Position numbers and translations under genes: made by a program. Below, piece after piece: positions 25,076-32,622 of a DNA stretch of 64,000 bases; the first letter of the stretch is position 1; every line of letters starts with the position of its first letter. This DNA is from Rhodobiaceae bacterium UBA7804 (GTDB lineage Bacteria; Pseudomonadota; Alphaproteobacteria; Parvibaculales; Parvibaculaceae): NCBI GenBank assembly GCA_002480495.1, contig DLCG01000008.1, positions 488,438 to 552,437 of the forward strand, in the 5' to 3' direction. The notes beneath the pieces were generated by a model. It searched no databases. It saw only the letters and a list, made by a program, of their open reading frames with translations, and was not told the origin of the DNA.

Positions 25076-25093
25076 ATATTCACGCATGAATAT
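25076..25093. promoter_or_regulatory. Candidate LysR operator ahead of epimerase/LysR pair
   Basis: Perfect 7-bp inverted repeat ATATTCA-CGCA-TGAATAT in the divergent region. Same length, spacer and TTCA-N-GCA-TGAA core as the site at 20631-20648. Confidence 0.6.
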
Positions 25094-25131
25094 AAATTGG
25101 CGAAAATCAATGAATGTGTATACGTTTCTGT

Positions 25132-26061
25132 ATGGTAAATACATCGCCCGGGTGGGAACTGTACAGATCCTTTCTAGCGGTCGTCAGGGAGGGAAGCCTT
25201 TCCGGCGGCGCTCGCCTGCTCGGCCTTACGCAGCCCACGGTAGGCCGCCACATAGACGCGCTGGAGGCCTCACTGGGCGCGGGCCTCTTCACCCGCTCGC
25301 AGGGCGGACTCACGCCGACGGAGCTGGCGCTGGCGCTTGTGCCTCACGCCGAAGCCATGTCCATGGCCGCGGAAGCGTTGCAGCGTGCCGCTTCCGGCGA
25401 GGCCGAGGAAGAACGCGGCACTGTGCGCATCACGGCCAGCGAAATGATCGCGACGGAAGTGCTACCCCCTATTCTCGCCCGCTTCCGCGAGGAACATCCG
25501 CGCATCGCCATCGAACTCGTGCTGTCGAACCGCACCGACGACCTCATTCGCCGGGATGCGGATATTGCCATCCGCATGATCAGGCCCACGCAATCCTCGC
25601 TCGTGGCGCGCAAGGTCGGCGTGCTTGGCCTTGGACTTCACGCCCACAAGAGCTTGATTCAGCGCTTCGGCATGCCGGCCAGCGTCGAGGATCTGAAGAA
25701 CTGTCCGATCATTGGCTTCGACCGGGAATCCTCGATCAGACGCCTCAAATATCTGGGAGGCTTTCCGCTATCCCGGGAACTCTTCGCCTTTCGCTGCGAC
25801 AGCGACATTGGACAGTTTTCGGCGCTCAAGGCCGGGGTTGGCTTCGGCATGTGCCAATACCCCCTTGCCAAGCGCTATCCCGATCTCGTTCCCGTGCTGC
25901 CGGGGGAAATCGAATTCGAGCTCGATGTCTGGATCGTCATGCATGAGGACCTCAAGACGAGCCGTAGGATGCGCCTGATGTTCGACCATCTGGTAGAGGA
26001 AATGAGCGCCTATGCCCGGTCCGGCCAGCCCGCAACGAAAGGAAAGTCCTTCTCCAAGTAA
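25132..26061 (+). CDS. LysR-family transcriptional regulator (paralogue)
   Basis: LysR-type regulator of 309 residues. The helix-turn-helix region holds LTQPTVGRHIDALEASLG and the effector domain covers about 95-290. ATG 25132 (MVNTSPGWELYRSFLAVV) gives the normal N-terminus. An upstream ATG at 25114 would add six residues. It is divergent from the epimerase gene. Its DNA-binding domain is much like that of the LysR protein at 20641, and its intergenic region has a very similar palindrome, so the two could recognise each other's sites. The effector is not predictable. The gene ends 74 bp before glutaryl-CoA dehydrogenase. Confidence 0.92.
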   Translation: MVNTSPGWELYRSFLAVVREGSLSGGARLLGLTQPTVGRHIDALEASLGAGLFTRSQGGLTPTELALALVPHAEAMSMAAEALQRAASGEAEEERGTVRITASEMIATEVLPPILARFREEHPRIAIELVLSNRTDDLIRRDADIAIRMIRPTQSSLVARKVGVLGLGLHAHKSLIQRFGMPASVEDLKNCPIIGFDRESSIRRLKYLGGFPLSRELFAFRCDSDIGQFSALKAGVGFGMCQYPLAKRYPDLVPVLPGEIEFELDVWIVMHEDLKTSRRMRLMFDHLVEEMSAYARSGQPATKGKSFSK

Positions 26062-26135
26062 GCTGTCGCCCCTTTCGCCCTTGCCTGCTATATCACTCCG
26101 AAGACAAGCCTTCCCCTGCGTTTCGAGGATCTTCC

Positions 26136-27365
26136 ATGTCGCAAGCCGCTGAAGCCAATCCCGCAAAGACCGGCGAAAAACCGAACCCGCCGCTCGCGCC
26201 CTTCAACTGGGAGGATCCGCTTCTTCTTGAGGATCAGCTCACCGAGGAAGAGCGCATGGTGCGAGACAGTGCCCGCGCTTACTGCCAGGAAAAGCTTTTC
26301 CCGCGCGTGAAGGAAGCGAACCGCAACGAGATTTTCCATCGCGAGATCATGAACGAGATGGGCGCGCAGGGCATGCTCGGTCTGACGCTGCCGGAGCAAT
26401 ATGGCTGCGCCGGTCTTTCCTATGTCTGCTACGGCCTCGCCGCGCGCGAGGTGGAGCGGATCGATAGCGGCTATCGCTCGGCGATGAGCGTGCAGTCCTC
26501 GCTCGTCATGCATCCGATCTACGCCTATGGCTCGGACGCGCAGCGCGAGAAATATCTGCCGAAGCTCGCAACCGGCGAATGGGTTGGCTGCTTCGGTCTC
26601 ACCGAACCGGACCACGGCTCCGACCCCGGCTCGATGAAGACGCGCGCGAAGAAGGTCGATGGCGGCTATGTGCTGAATGGCGCGAAGATGTGGATCACCA
26701 ATTCGCCGATTGCCGACCTGGCGGTCGTCTGGGCCAAGACCGACGACGATGTTATCCGCGGCTTTGTGGTCGAACGCGGCTTCAAGGGCTTCGACACGCC
26801 GAAGATCGAGGGCAAGTTCTCGCTGCGCGCCTCCATCACGGGCGAAATCTCGCTACAGGACGTCTTCGTGCCTGACGAAAACATGCTGCCGAATGTACGG
26901 GGTCTTGCCGGTCCCTTCGGCTGTCTGAACCGCGCGCGATACGGCATTGCCTGGGGCGCGATGGGCGCGGCTGAGTTCTGCTGGCACGCTGCGCGGCAAT
27001 ATACACTGGACCGTACGCAATTCGGCCGGCCGCTCGCCGCGAACCAGCTCATCCAGAAAAAGCTCGCCGATATGCAGACCGAGATCGCGCTGGGTCTTCA
27101 GGGATGCCTGCAGCTCGGCCGGATGTTCGACGAAAACAAGGCGGCACCCGCCTCCATCTCGCTCATGAAGCGCAACAATTGCGGCAAGGCACTGGACATC
27201 GCCCGCGTCGCGCGCGACATGCATGGCGGCAATGGCGTGTCGGACGAGTATCACGTCATCCGCCACGTCATGAACCTCGAAGCCGTGAACACCTATGAAG
27301 GCACGCATGACGTTCATGCGCTGATCCTTGGCCGCGAGCAAACGGGCATTCAGGCATTCTTTTGA
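26136..27365 (+). CDS. gcdH: Glutaryl-CoA dehydrogenase
   Basis: FAD acyl-CoA dehydrogenase of 409 residues. GcdH oxidatively decarboxylates glutaryl-CoA to crotonyl-CoA in lysine, tryptophan and aromatic degradation. The catalytic base is Glu388 in NTYEGTHDVHALILGR, a stretch diagnostic for this subfamily. FAD-binding GCFGLTEPDHGSDPG and KMWITNSPIADLAVVWAK are present. ATG 26136 lies downstream of GAGGATCTTCC, a modest ribosome-binding site. A CoA-transferase partner, common elsewhere, is not adjacent. Crotonyl-CoA produced here could enter the crotonases in this window. It converges on the cytochrome b561 gene with only 10 bp between stops. Confidence 0.88.
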   Translation: MSQAAEANPAKTGEKPNPPLAPFNWEDPLLLEDQLTEEERMVRDSARAYCQEKLFPRVKEANRNEIFHREIMNEMGAQGMLGLTLPEQYGCAGLSYVCYGLAAREVERIDSGYRSAMSVQSSLVMHPIYAYGSDAQREKYLPKLATGEWVGCFGLTEPDHGSDPGSMKTRAKKVDGGYVLNGAKMWITNSPIADLAVVWAKTDDDVIRGFVVERGFKGFDTPKIEGKFSLRASITGEISLQDVFVPDENMLPNVRGLAGPFGCLNRARYGIAWGAMGAAEFCWHAARQYTLDRTQFGRPLAANQLIQKKLADMQTEIALGLQGCLQLGRMFDENKAAPASISLMKRNNCGKALDIARVARDMHGGNGVSDEYHVIRHVMNLEAVNTYEGTHDVHALILGREQTGIQAFF

Positions 27366-27375
27366 GCGACGGCCT

Positions 27376-27942
27376 TCAATCCGCCGCCCGACGGGCGGCG
27401 GGTGCGCCGGCCCCCCTCAGAAAGAGCATGAAGAGGGCCATGGGCCGCTTGAAGGTCAGAAGATAGGTCACGTGCAAGACGACGAAGAGAACCAGAAGGT
27501 TCGCCGTCGTCTCGTGAACTTCCTCGAGCGCTTCGTTCTCCTTACCCTCCCGGTCGTGCTCGCGCTCCCCGTCGTCGTCCGCAAAGGCCGGCGCAATTGT
27601 CACTTCAGCGGCGAACTGACCGAGTGGCGGCGGCTCCATGAGGAGCCCCGTTCCTGTCGTGAGCAGGAGCGTGATGACGATGCCCGCTAGAAGCGCCCGG
27701 TTGATCATCGGATGATTGAGGCGCCGGACTTTCGCAAGCTTCATGAGATCGGGAAAGAGCCGGGAGATGCCGAGCTGCTGCGGACCGACCGCCGCCCAGA
27801 GAACTCGAAAGAGGATGATGGTGGCAACGGCATATCCAAGCCAGTTGTGCAGACCTTCGAGTTCGTCGCCTGTGAGATAAGCTGCGGTGACAAGAAGAGC
27901 GAGCGCCGCGTGATAGAGCCTGATCTTGTGAAACATCGACAT
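27376..27942 (-). CDS. Cytochrome b561-family membrane protein
   Basis: Membrane protein of 188 residues with four hydrophobic helices and the histidines expected for two b-type hemes: YHAALALLV in helix 1, LHNWLGYAVA in helix 2, and HETTANLLVLFVVLHVTYLL in helix 4. Between helices 3 and 4 is an unusually acidic and basic loop (DDDGEREHDREGKENEALEE) on what should be the periplasmic side. Such proteins carry electrons between quinol and periplasmic partners or act as Ni/Fe-hydrogenase-type cytochrome b. The start is uncertain: ATG 27942, ATG 27936 and one farther upstream at 28011 are all in frame, and none has a strong ribosome-binding site. Confidence 0.82.
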   Translation of the reverse strand: MSMFHKIRLYHAALALLVTAAYLTGDELEGLHNWLGYAVATIILFRVLWAAVGPQQLGISRLFPDLMKLAKVRRLNHPMINRALLAGIVITLLLTTGTGLLMEPPPLGQFAAEVTIAPAFADDDGEREHDREGKENEALEEVHETTANLLVLFVVLHVTYLLTFKRPMALFMLFLRGAGAPAARRAAD

Positions 27943-28060
27943 TTGACACCAACCATATCCGAGCCCCGCCCGGAATATGGCCGCTCCGCATGATATGCGG
28001 CCAGCCTGCATCTTGTCGCAGATGCACCGCTACTCATTCGCAGATTCATGTGCAAGAGAC

Positions 28061-28666
28061 TCAGGCGCTGCGAATGCCCCACTGGCGCACCGGCCCGACA
28101 TCGACATGGATAAAGTCCGAACGCGGATAATAGCCGACGCCCCCGGCGGCGATATCGAGCGCCGCATTTCGCAGATATGAAAGCTCGCGGCCGGGCACGC
28201 GAATGTCCACCGCCATGCCGCGCATGTGGTAGCTCTTCTTCGCGACGCCGGCATTGTTCTCGCGCATCTGTGCGTTTGTGCTGGGTGACCGGTAACCGGA
28301 AATGATGTGGAAGGCTTCGCTGGTATCGAGCTTCGTTTTCATGGCGTGCAATGTGTCGAGCAAGGCCCGGTCGATTTCGTGAACCTCCCCCGAGCGATGA
28401 TCGCGCATAAGACGGTCGATCTCCGTGAGTGCATCGGGCAGATATCGGCCTTCCGACCAATAGACGATCTTCAACTTTTCGTCCGTGTGCGTATTGATGA
28501 GATGGAGCTCCCGCGCAGCAACACCGGCCTGCTTTCCCGGCGTTGCCAGCATTCCCGGCCTCGCAAGCGGAACCCTCAGGGCCGCGAAAGCATTGTCGGC
28601 GGCAACGCTGGTGGCCGCAGCCGCGGCGAATCCGAGCAGGCCACGCCGCGTCACTCTAAACACCAT
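28061..28666 (-). CDS. DUF882 / peptidase M15-like exported protein (YcbK type)
   Basis: Exported protein of 201 residues. The N-terminus is a probable Tat signal (RVTRRGLLGFAAAAATSVAA). The rest is the DUF882/M15A-like peptidase domain of E. coli YcbK (MepK). The zinc ligands are readable as His and Asp in SYHMRGMAVDI, followed by a downstream His in DFIHVDVG. MepK-type enzymes cleave 3-3 peptidoglycan crosslinks made by L,D-transpeptidases. It lies directly downstream of an L,D-transpeptidase gene on the same strand, which mirrors the E. coli ycbB-ycbK neighbourhood and strengthens the assignment. ATG 28666 has GAGGGG 5 nt upstream. Confidence 0.88.
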   Translation of the reverse strand: MVFRVTRRGLLGFAAAAATSVAADNAFAALRVPLARPGMLATPGKQAGVAARELHLINTHTDEKLKIVYWSEGRYLPDALTEIDRLMRDHRSGEVHEIDRALLDTLHAMKTKLDTSEAFHIISGYRSPSTNAQMRENNAGVAKKSYHMRGMAVDIRVPGRELSYLRNAALDIAAGGVGYYPRSDFIHVDVGPVRQWGIRSA

Positions 28667-28761
28667 AATTCCCCTCACATGAACTGTAGAACCGAATTCT
28701 GCCTGCGGAGGGTTTGCCGTCAAGTCATTGATTCAAGGCGATTATTATGGGAAACGCGGTC

Positions 28762-30312
28762 TCAGCTGCCGCATGAACCCGCGGCCTGTGAGGGCGGACT
28801 CTCGCCCCTGAGAAGCGCCGCCAATGCCGCGTCACGTCCATAGATGTCGTCACGGAAATGAAAGACGCCATCCGAGCTGGCGAAGGCTGTCCAGTAAGCG
28901 ACGACGACCGGCATGGAGCGCGAAAGTTCGAAACGCTTCGTTTCTCCTTCCGCGATTGCGGCTTCGATTTCTTCCTTGGTTCCGCCAGATGGGCCGAGAA
29001 GCTGCGCCGCGAGTTCCAGAGGTTTCTCAAGCCGGATGCACCCATGGCTGAGGAAGCGATTGTCCCGCGCAAAGAGCGAGGGAGCGTTTGTGTCATGCAG
29101 ATAGACTGCGAAGGGGCTCGCGAATTCGAACTTCAATCGTCCAAGCGAGTTTTTCGGGCCGGGACGTTGCACCAGCTGTCCACCCTCCCAAAACATGTCG
29201 TGCTTCGCCAGATAGTCCGGATCTCGCTCCATTGCAGGAGCGATTTCTCCAACATAGATCGAGCGCGGAATGACCCATGGCGGGTTGAGAATGATTTTGT
29301 TTATGAAGCTCGAAAGAACCGGTGTCGGCGTCGAGGGCTTGCCGACGATGGTTCTCATACCAAACACCTGCACGCCGTTTTCGTAGAGCGCAGCGGTTGC
29401 TCCGGCGGCATTCACCTCCACGCGCGTTGCCGGCATCGCATGGAACATGATGCGATAACGCTCCATGTTGAGCGCAATGGCTTCCGCGCGCTCCGCAGGC
29501 GAAACATTCAGGGCCGCCAGAGTTTTCGGGCCGACGATGCCATCCCGTTCCAGCCCGTGGCGAAACTGAAAGCGGATGACTGCGCTGACCGTTTCCGGGT
29601 TGAGCGTGTGACCTCCGCTTCGGGCATGAAGATCGCCCAGCAACAAGAGGCGTTCCCTGATTGCCGGCATGGAGGGTGATACTTCGCCCGGCTTCACGGA
29701 CCTTCGCCCAGGTTCGAGTCCCAGCGATGGCCAGCTCACTCTCGACGCCAGGTCTTTGTAGAAGGCCAGCGCCTGCTTCAGCCGCTTGTATTCAGGCGTA
29801 GAAGGCGGAAGCGAAGCCAACCACTCGGCAAGACTGCCCTCTTTCAACGCCTCCGCGAGTTGCGCGCCTATGCGCGAATTGCGGCGCGGCAGAGCGATGT
29901 CCTGCCCGGTAGAGGCAAGGTCGACGCGGCCCGACTGCATCGCACGAGCATAGGAAATTGCGATCCGGGTCAACAGAAGGTCGCGGATGTCCGGGTCTGA
30001 GCTAGAACGCCTCAGCTTATCCCTGATCGACCGCGTATCGAAGGTGGAGGGGTCGATGCCTTCTTCTTCTGAACGGAGGATTCTTTCAAGGAGTTCCGAG
30101 GCACTCCATTCCTTCCAGGCGCACCCCTCGCCCCAGGCATAATAAAAGGCTTTGACTTCGGCCTGTTCGTTTCCCCGGGAAACATCTGCGACGAGATTGC
30201 TGCAGTCCGCCCGCGCCATTCCGGGCAAGCAGAACAGGAATGCGAGAATGAGGCCCACGCATCCTGCCGTACCGTGCGTGGTAACCGATGCAGTAATCCT
30301 AAAAAACGTCAA
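28762..30312 (-). CDS. L,D-transpeptidase (YcbB/LdtD-like)
   Basis: Periplasmic peptidoglycan enzyme of 516 residues forming meso-Dap to meso-Dap crosslinks. After a signal peptide (about 1-36) come a helical region and a PG_binding_1 domain (about 225-275; FRHGLERDGIVGPKTLAALN). The YkuD catalytic domain (about 305-440) carries HDTNAPSLF, with the catalytic Cys425 in SHGCIRLEKP. The size and architecture match LdtD/YcbB. The gene for the matching 3-3 endopeptidase-like DUF882 protein follows 95 bp later on the same strand. Together they indicate local control of 3-3 crosslink making and breaking. Confidence 0.93.
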   Translation of the reverse strand: MTFFRITASVTTHGTAGCVGLILAFLFCLPGMARADCSNLVADVSRGNEQAEVKAFYYAWGEGCAWKEWSASELLERILRSEEEGIDPSTFDTRSIRDKLRRSSSDPDIRDLLLTRIAISYARAMQSGRVDLASTGQDIALPRRNSRIGAQLAEALKEGSLAEWLASLPPSTPEYKRLKQALAFYKDLASRVSWPSLGLEPGRRSVKPGEVSPSMPAIRERLLLLGDLHARSGGHTLNPETVSAVIRFQFRHGLERDGIVGPKTLAALNVSPAERAEAIALNMERYRIMFHAMPATRVEVNAAGATAALYENGVQVFGMRTIVGKPSTPTPVLSSFINKIILNPPWVIPRSIYVGEIAPAMERDPDYLAKHDMFWEGGQLVQRPGPKNSLGRLKFEFASPFAVYLHDTNAPSLFARDNRFLSHGCIRLEKPLELAAQLLGPSGGTKEEIEAAIAEGETKRFELSRSMPVVVAYWTAFASSDGVFHFRDDIYGRDAALAALLRGESPPSQAAGSCGS

Positions 30313-30376
30313 CGCCTCAACCGTCCCGGAACGAATGGCCGGAGATCAGTTTCATGGCAGTCATGCCGCGCCGCAA

Positions 30377-30396
30377 TGAAAAACCGGCCTAGCCGG
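30377..30396 (-). terminator. Terminator containing the btaB stop codon
   Basis: Stem CCGGC (30384-30388) and GCCGG (30392-30396). The loop (30389-30391) is the TAG stop codon of btaB read on the minus strand, and a T run follows (A run at 30379-30383). The stem is short but GC-rich. Confidence 0.6.
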
Positions 30397-31063
30397 CTTG
30401 GGCAGGAAGCCGCAGCACCGCGTACCAGGCATAACCGCCATAGAGCGAGCGAAACTCAAGCTCCGCCCCGAGCTTTGCCGCGAGCGCGCGAAGGACGCGT
30501 TCCAGTTCATCCCGCGGGCTTACGTGGAACTTCGCGAGCCAGGCCCGCAGAAGCGCCCGAAACCAGCGAGGCAGGCGTTCCTGTCCACCGAAATCGACGA
30601 TGTGGAGGCTTCCTCCATGAGCCAGATTGCAGATCCCCTGTGCCAGGGTTTTCTGCCAGTCGGGAATCATGGAAAGCGTGTAGGACATGAAGATGCGATC
30701 GAAGCGGCTGACGCCGAACGCCGCATAGGGATTGAACCTCGTTGCGTCGCCCTGTGCGAAGCGAATATCCGCATGATGCCGCACCGCGGTTTTGTGCGCG
30801 GTTGCCAGCATTTCGTCCGAAATGTCCATCCCATGGAGCAAGGCTTGCGGGTAAAGACGCGCCGCGTGCACGAGATTGCGGCCTGTGCCGCAGCCGACTT
30901 CCAGCACCGTCGTACCTTCGGGCGCATCGAGTTCGGCGATCAAGCGGTCGCGGCCCAGCAGATAATAGCGCCGGGTGAGATCGTAGAAGTGACGTTGATA
31001 CCGGTAGGTCCGGTCCATGAGATCGGCATGGTTGTCTCCGCCATGTTCGATCGCGCTCACCAC
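30389..31063 (-). CDS. btaB: Betaine-lipid N-methyltransferase BtaB
   Basis: SAM-dependent methyltransferase of 224 residues. The class I motif VLEVGCGTGRN is at 53-63, with the acidic motif LLHGMDISDEM and the post-II motif in GGSLHIVDFGG. It methylates diacylglyceryl-homoserine three times to give the betaine lipid DGTS. The assignment rests mainly on context: the gene begins 1 bp after a clear btaA gene, as in Rhodobacter sphaeroides. The N-terminal DLMDRTYRYQRHFYDLTRRYYLLGRDR matches the family (landmark at about 14-40). It starts with two adjacent GTG codons after AAGGAG. It ends in a terminator that includes its own stop codon. Confidence 0.9.
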   Translation of the reverse strand: MVSAIEHGGDNHADLMDRTYRYQRHFYDLTRRYYLLGRDRLIAELDAPEGTTVLEVGCGTGRNLVHAARLYPQALLHGMDISDEMLATAHKTAVRHHADIRFAQGDATRFNPYAAFGVSRFDRIFMSYTLSMIPDWQKTLAQGICNLAHGGSLHIVDFGGQERLPRWFRALLRAWLAKFHVSPRDELERVLRALAAKLGAELEFRSLYGGYAWYAVLRLPAQAG

Positions 31064-31064
31064 C

Positions 31065-32402
31065 CTACTCCTTCAACATGTAGAGGTGAAAGCCGCCATA
31101 GATTGACGAACGGTCGCGGGCGGTGAAAGCAAGCGACTCTTCCGCGCGGTAGTCCCAGCGCGCAAGAATTTCCTCATCCACCCTGCCTGGTAGCAGAGTG
31201 GGCTCCGCCGCCGTGCGGAAGATGACGCGGGCACCGGGGCGTGCGGTGCGCGTGATCTGTGACCAGAGATCGTTAAGTTGTGCATCGGTCATCCAGTCCT
31301 GTGCATCCAGCAGGACGAAACGGTCAAGGCTCGCATCCTCGCTGTCTCGCAGATAATCCGTGAATGAGGCATTCAGAACCTGCATTCCTCTGGCGCGCGC
31401 CTGCAACGCGGCGAAATTCTCCCGCTTCAGGTAAGGCGGAACCGCCGGATTCTCGCCCGGCGCATAGGCTCTCGCGAACGCCTGCCAGGCGAAGTAGTTT
31501 TCAGACAGCGGAAACCCGCAGGCCAGACGTTCCAGCCTCTCGCGCAGGACAAGCCTCATTTCGCGGCCGCCCGACAGGGCTTCATACTGCGCGGGCGGGA
31601 TACCAAGACCATAGAGGGTGGAAGGTTTGGCGGTCAGCCAGGAGATGAATTTCCTGTCGAAGAGAGGTGCGAGCTTTTCGTCGAAGAAGCGGCGCTGGCT
31701 GTCCAGCGTCGGCGCCTCGAGAAGATCTGCTAGGCGGACGCCATAAGCCCGCGCCGCGAGATGCGCAACGCCGATGAAATAACCCAGAAGTCCGTGACGA
31801 TAGAAGCCGCGCGAGAAAAGGGAGATGCGGCGGCGAAATCCCATGGGGCGCTTGTCCCAATAGCTCCGGCTCGTTTCATCGAGTTGGGGCCGCAGGAAGC
31901 GCTCGTAGTCGGCGATATTCTCTTTGGCCGCGCCACGGGCGAAAAAGCGGAAGAAGTGGTCGTAGCTGGGAAGATATGCCGCTCCTGCGAGTTTCAGCTT
32001 CACGAGCGCGACATGTGTCGGATTCAGATCCAGCGCGGTCACGCGCACAGGCGCCGCGGTCAGATATGACATCGCATTGCAGCCCCCGGAGGCTATCGTG
32101 ACGATCCTCGTATCCGTGCTCATGCCCGGATTCAGGTCCATCGCCGCGATATCGACCTCGGGGTCTTCCCATATCTGCGGATAAACAAGACCGGTGAAGA
32201 GCCAGGTGAAAAGCCGTTCCGTCAGGCCTTCGCGCGAAACCGCCTTGTGACGGTGAACGGCGGCGCTCAGGCGGCGGCGGATATCGCGTCGGCCCTGCGA
32301 TGCTACGGTACCTTCGGCAAGCGTTTCGCCAGTTGCTTCAGCTGTCGTGTCGGACAAGGGGTAACTCCGTTTGCAGCTCGCCGGTGCGTTTTCATCCGGC
32401 AT
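31065..32402 (-). CDS. btaA: S-adenosylmethionine:diacylglycerol 3-amino-3-carboxypropyltransferase BtaA
   Basis: BtaA of 445 residues (DUF3419 family). It transfers the aminocarboxypropyl group of SAM to diacylglycerol, the first step of DGTS synthesis. Recognisable features are GLVYPQIWEDPEVDI near residue 75, a SAM-binding TIASGGCNAMSYL followed by VTALDLNPTHVAL, and a C-terminal LLDAQDWM with YGGFHLYML. It is cytosolic or peripheral membrane. ATG 32402 has a poor ribosome-binding site. It forms a tight operon with btaB (1-bp gap). In other bacteria these genes are induced by phosphate starvation, but I do not see a clear Pho box in the 220-bp divergent region before the ABC exporter genes. 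Confidence 0.93.
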   Translation of the reverse strand: MPDENAPASCKRSYPLSDTTAEATGETLAEGTVASQGRRDIRRRLSAAVHRHKAVSREGLTERLFTWLFTGLVYPQIWEDPEVDIAAMDLNPGMSTDTRIVTIASGGCNAMSYLTAAPVRVTALDLNPTHVALVKLKLAGAAYLPSYDHFFRFFARGAAKENIADYERFLRPQLDETSRSYWDKRPMGFRRRISLFSRGFYRHGLLGYFIGVAHLAARAYGVRLADLLEAPTLDSQRRFFDEKLAPLFDRKFISWLTAKPSTLYGLGIPPAQYEALSGGREMRLVLRERLERLACGFPLSENYFAWQAFARAYAPGENPAVPPYLKRENFAALQARARGMQVLNASFTDYLRDSEDASLDRFVLLDAQDWMTDAQLNDLWSQITRTARPGARVIFRTAAEPTLLPGRVDEEILARWDYRAEESLAFTARDRSSIYGGFHLYMLKE

Positions 32403-32622
32403 GGAGTGCTGCTACAGCGTTTGGATGACGTTCGCATGACGGTCCCGCGACAGAGCGGCTTCCGAATCGGAAAGAGAGGCGTATAGTCGAAGCAACGAAC
32501 TGAAAAACCCCAGGAAACACCTCCTTTCCGCCGAGACCGGTATACTTCGCCGGAACGGCTCAGGAAGACGCCCAGCCCATTCGGCGAGGCCCAGCGCCTG
32601 CCAAAACCCGGATGTCATCCCC

